Made by a program: the position numbers and the translations under genes. From Okibacterium sp. HSC-33S16 (GTDB lineage Bacteria > Actinomycetota > Actinomycetes > Actinomycetales > Microbacteriaceae): 64,000 nucleotides of DNA. Below, in pieces: positions 62,584-64,000 of the stretch (position 1 is the stretch's first letter; the number at the start of each line of letters is the position of its first letter). The stretch lies in the NCBI RefSeq assembly GCF_024171565.1, contig NZ_JALJZZ010000005.1, forward strand, positions 186,001-250,000, in the 5' to 3' direction. A model generated the notes under the pieces. It had not been told where the DNA came from and searched no databases. It worked only from the letters and a program-made list of their open reading frames with translations.

Positions 62584-63360
62584 ATGAGCGATGGAGACGT
62601 GATGAGCGGACAATCTCGGGAGCAGAAAGTCAGTACAGCGTTCGTATCGATGACCGATGCCCTGATGAGTGAGTACGACGTTATCGACCTTCTCTCGACT
62701 CTGCTCCACTCCTCCGCCGAGGTTCTCGGCATGGAAGCTGGTGGCATCCTGCTGGCCGACCCGACGGGCGACCTTGAACTCGTGGCCTCGACGAGCGAAG
62801 AGGCCGAGATCGTGGAGACGATCATCGTGGCTGCGGGCGAGGGGCCATGCATTGAGTGCTTCGAGACAGCCGCTCACGTCGCGATCACGGACATCGACAC
62901 TGTCGCCGACAAATGGCCCAAGTTCCACTCGTCCGCCAAGGAACAGGGATTCCGCTCCACCTTCGCGGTTCCCATGATGCTCCGTGACCAGGTGATGGGC
63001 GTGATGAACCTGTTGAGCTCACAAGTGCACGAGGTTTCAGAAGCAGACGGACGAATCGCCCAGGCCCTCGCCGACCTGGCCGTTCTCGGCATCCTGCACG
63101 AGCGCAACTTCCGCAGCCCCTATCTCGTCGACGAACAACTACACCTCGCCCTTGATACGCGAGTTCTCATCGAACAGGCGAAGGGTGTTTTGGCACAGCG
63201 CGAAGACCTCACCATGACGGAAGCATTCGATGCACTCCGAAACTATGCGCACGCAGAAGGAACGACACTGCGCAGGGTCGCCAAGGAAACCGTGCTCCGA
63301 ACGCTCACGACCGAAGCGATCATGGCGGCGCACACCGAAACCGCATCGACGCACTCGTAG
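62584..63360 (+). CDS. GAF and ANTAR domain protein, second copy
   Basis: 258 aa. GAF domain (about residues 30-165: LLHSSAEVLGMEAGGILLADPTGDLELVAS, EGPCIECFETAAHVAITDI, STFAVPMMLRDQVMGVMNLL) and C-terminal ANTAR (about 180-245: LDTRVLIEQAKGVLAQREDLTMTEAFDALRNYAH). Better conserved than the upstream copy. GGAGG lies 9 nt before ATG 62584. Target RNAs unknown. Confidence 0.9.
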   Translation: MSDGDVMSGQSREQKVSTAFVSMTDALMSEYDVIDLLSTLLHSSAEVLGMEAGGILLADPTGDLELVASTSEEAEIVETIIVAAGEGPCIECFETAAHVAITDIDTVADKWPKFHSSAKEQGFRSTFAVPMMLRDQVMGVMNLLSSQVHEVSEADGRIAQALADLAVLGILHERNFRSPYLVDEQLHLALDTRVLIEQAKGVLAQREDLTMTEAFDALRNYAHAEGTTLRRVAKETVLRTLTTEAIMAAHTETASTHS

Positions 63361-63432
63361 TCGCTGAACTCACAACCGCCGTCACCGTGGGTATTCGGTG
63401 TCCATGAACGACTACGCCCCAGGGGCCCCACC

Positions 63433-63487
63433 GGCGACCTGGCGACCTGGCGACCTGGCGACCTGGCGACCTGGCGACCTGGCGACT
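63433..63487. repeat. 8-bp tandem repeat (GGCGACCT) x 6.9
   Basis: Six perfect copies of GGCGACCT from 63433 to 63480 followed by GGCGACT. It ends at the stop codon of the small minus-strand gene, so changes in copy number would not alter that protein. Confidence 0.9.
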
Positions 63488-63721
63488 CTACTGCCGACGC
63501 CCCTTGATGAAGTAGGCAGCCGGACCGATCCAGTTCACTGCGATGATGGCCGTCCACAAGCCCTTCGGGCCGTTGACTGTGTCGGCCGGTCTCCTTGCGA
63601 GGTCTCTCCACGCGGCAGCGGCAAACACGAATTGTGCCACTCCGACGACAATGGTGAAAACCTTCCGCCCTGTGGTCATTCCTGCCCAGGTCATTTTTTT
63701 CTTGGTCATCTGCTTCGCCAC
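63488..63721 (-). CDS. Small membrane protein with PLDc N-terminal-like motif
   Basis: 77 aa. Lys/Arg-rich start, helix about residues 22-40, then WRDLARRPADTVNGPKGLWTAI and a second helix ending NWIGPAAYFIKGRR. This order resembles the phospholipase D nuclease N-terminal domain (a two-helix anchor) standing alone. GTG start with GGGAGG 6 nt upstream. The stop TAG abuts the 8-bp repeat array. The remaining bases to 64000 hold no gene I can support. Confidence 0.7.
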   Translation of the reverse strand: MAKQMTKKKMTWAGMTTGRKVFTIVVGVAQFVFAAAAWRDLARRPADTVNGPKGLWTAIIAVNWIGPAAYFIKGRRQ

Positions 63722-63967
63722 CGCTGGCCTCCCTTGCGTCGAGATCCCTCACTGACTCCAGACTTACGGCTCCCTGGCTCCAACACAACGGGCAACACGA
63801 AAGCCATGGATAGGAGGTGTCGTGCACCCAGACTGCGCCAGTATCGAGTCGGCGCGCGGACCGGGCTGCTTCATCTTCGGCGCCGCAGGGCACATCACCC
63901 GCCCTGACAGCTCGCGGGCAGTCGAAATCACACTGCGGGGATAGTGTGGGACGCCACTGAAAAAGCC

Positions 63968-64000
63968 CCGGAGAGACAACCGTAATCGGCGTCTTTCCGG
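63968..64000. terminator. Hairpin cut by window edge
   Basis: CCGGAGAGAC (63968-63977) can pair with GTCTTTCCGG (63991-64000), 9 of 10, and may extend past the edge. Confidence 0.3.

Noticed and set aside
63433-63487. Short repeats as a CRISPR array
   Set aside because: Units are 8 bp with no spacers and no cas genes nearby.
63764-63979. 71-codon minus-strand frame at the right end
   Set aside because: No ribosome site, no recognisable feature and biased composition; not reported as a gene.

Overview
The window is 64 kb of high-GC DNA packed with short intergenic gaps and many 4-nt ATGA overlaps. A mycothiol-type maleylpyruvate isomerase, a SigK/RskA pair beside a fasciclin protein, two GAF-ANTAR proteins, a DUF1206 protein and an Ada-AlkA fusion next to ogt all point to an actinobacterium. 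The overall flavour suggests Microbacteriaceae (inference). No rRNA, tRNA, CRISPR array, prophage or insertion sequence was recognised.

0-12 kb is an alpha-galactoside locus. A peptide-type ABC importer (1-4302) and a GH36 alpha-galactosidase lie on the minus strand. A sugar isomerase, a Gfo/Idh/MocA dehydrogenase, a ROK repressor and an N-acetylglucosamine-kinase-like protein lie on the plus strand. A shared 10-bp motif in three intergenic regions is a candidate ROK operator. 12-18 kb is mostly housekeeping: a universal stress protein, tadA, upp, a receiver-less winged-helix regulator and a UvrA-like ABC ATPase.

18-36 kb is mixed. A pair of CNNM/CBS 'hemolysin' genes is bracketed by two decayed genes, a CDF transporter tail and a CsbD remnant. 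Then come an alkylation-repair pair (ada-alkA, ogt), YihY, small stress and membrane proteins, the sigK-rskA pair divergent from a fasciclin lipoprotein-like gene, and a TerC-like membrane protein.

36-49 kb is an aromatic catabolism region centred on 3-hydroxybenzoate. One flavin monooxygenase resembles the 4-hydroxylating type (product protocatechuate) and another the 6-hydroxylating type (product gentisate). A gentisate operon (dioxygenase, mycothiol-dependent isomerase, fumarylpyruvate hydrolase) completes the second route. An identical 17-bp element lies upstream of both the gentisate operon and the 6-hydroxylase gene, in the same orientation relative to each gene, and probably ties them into one regulon. 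Two TetR regulators beside alpha/beta hydrolases carry clear operator palindromes.

49-62 kb is a minus-strand catabolic block. It holds a DHA2-type exporter with TetR, and a tightly coupled set: two phosphotriesterase-family proteins, a flavin monooxygenase, an HSL-type esterase, a metallo-beta-lactamase-fold hydrolase and a CocE-type hydrolase. Above these lie an IclR/PcaR-type regulator and pcaF/pcaJ/pcaI. One phosphotriesterase-family protein keeps all metal ligands, while its neighbour has lost nearly all of them. This cassette is the best candidate for an undescribed pathway. The last 2 kb hold two GAF-ANTAR proteins, an 8-bp tandem repeat and a small membrane protein.
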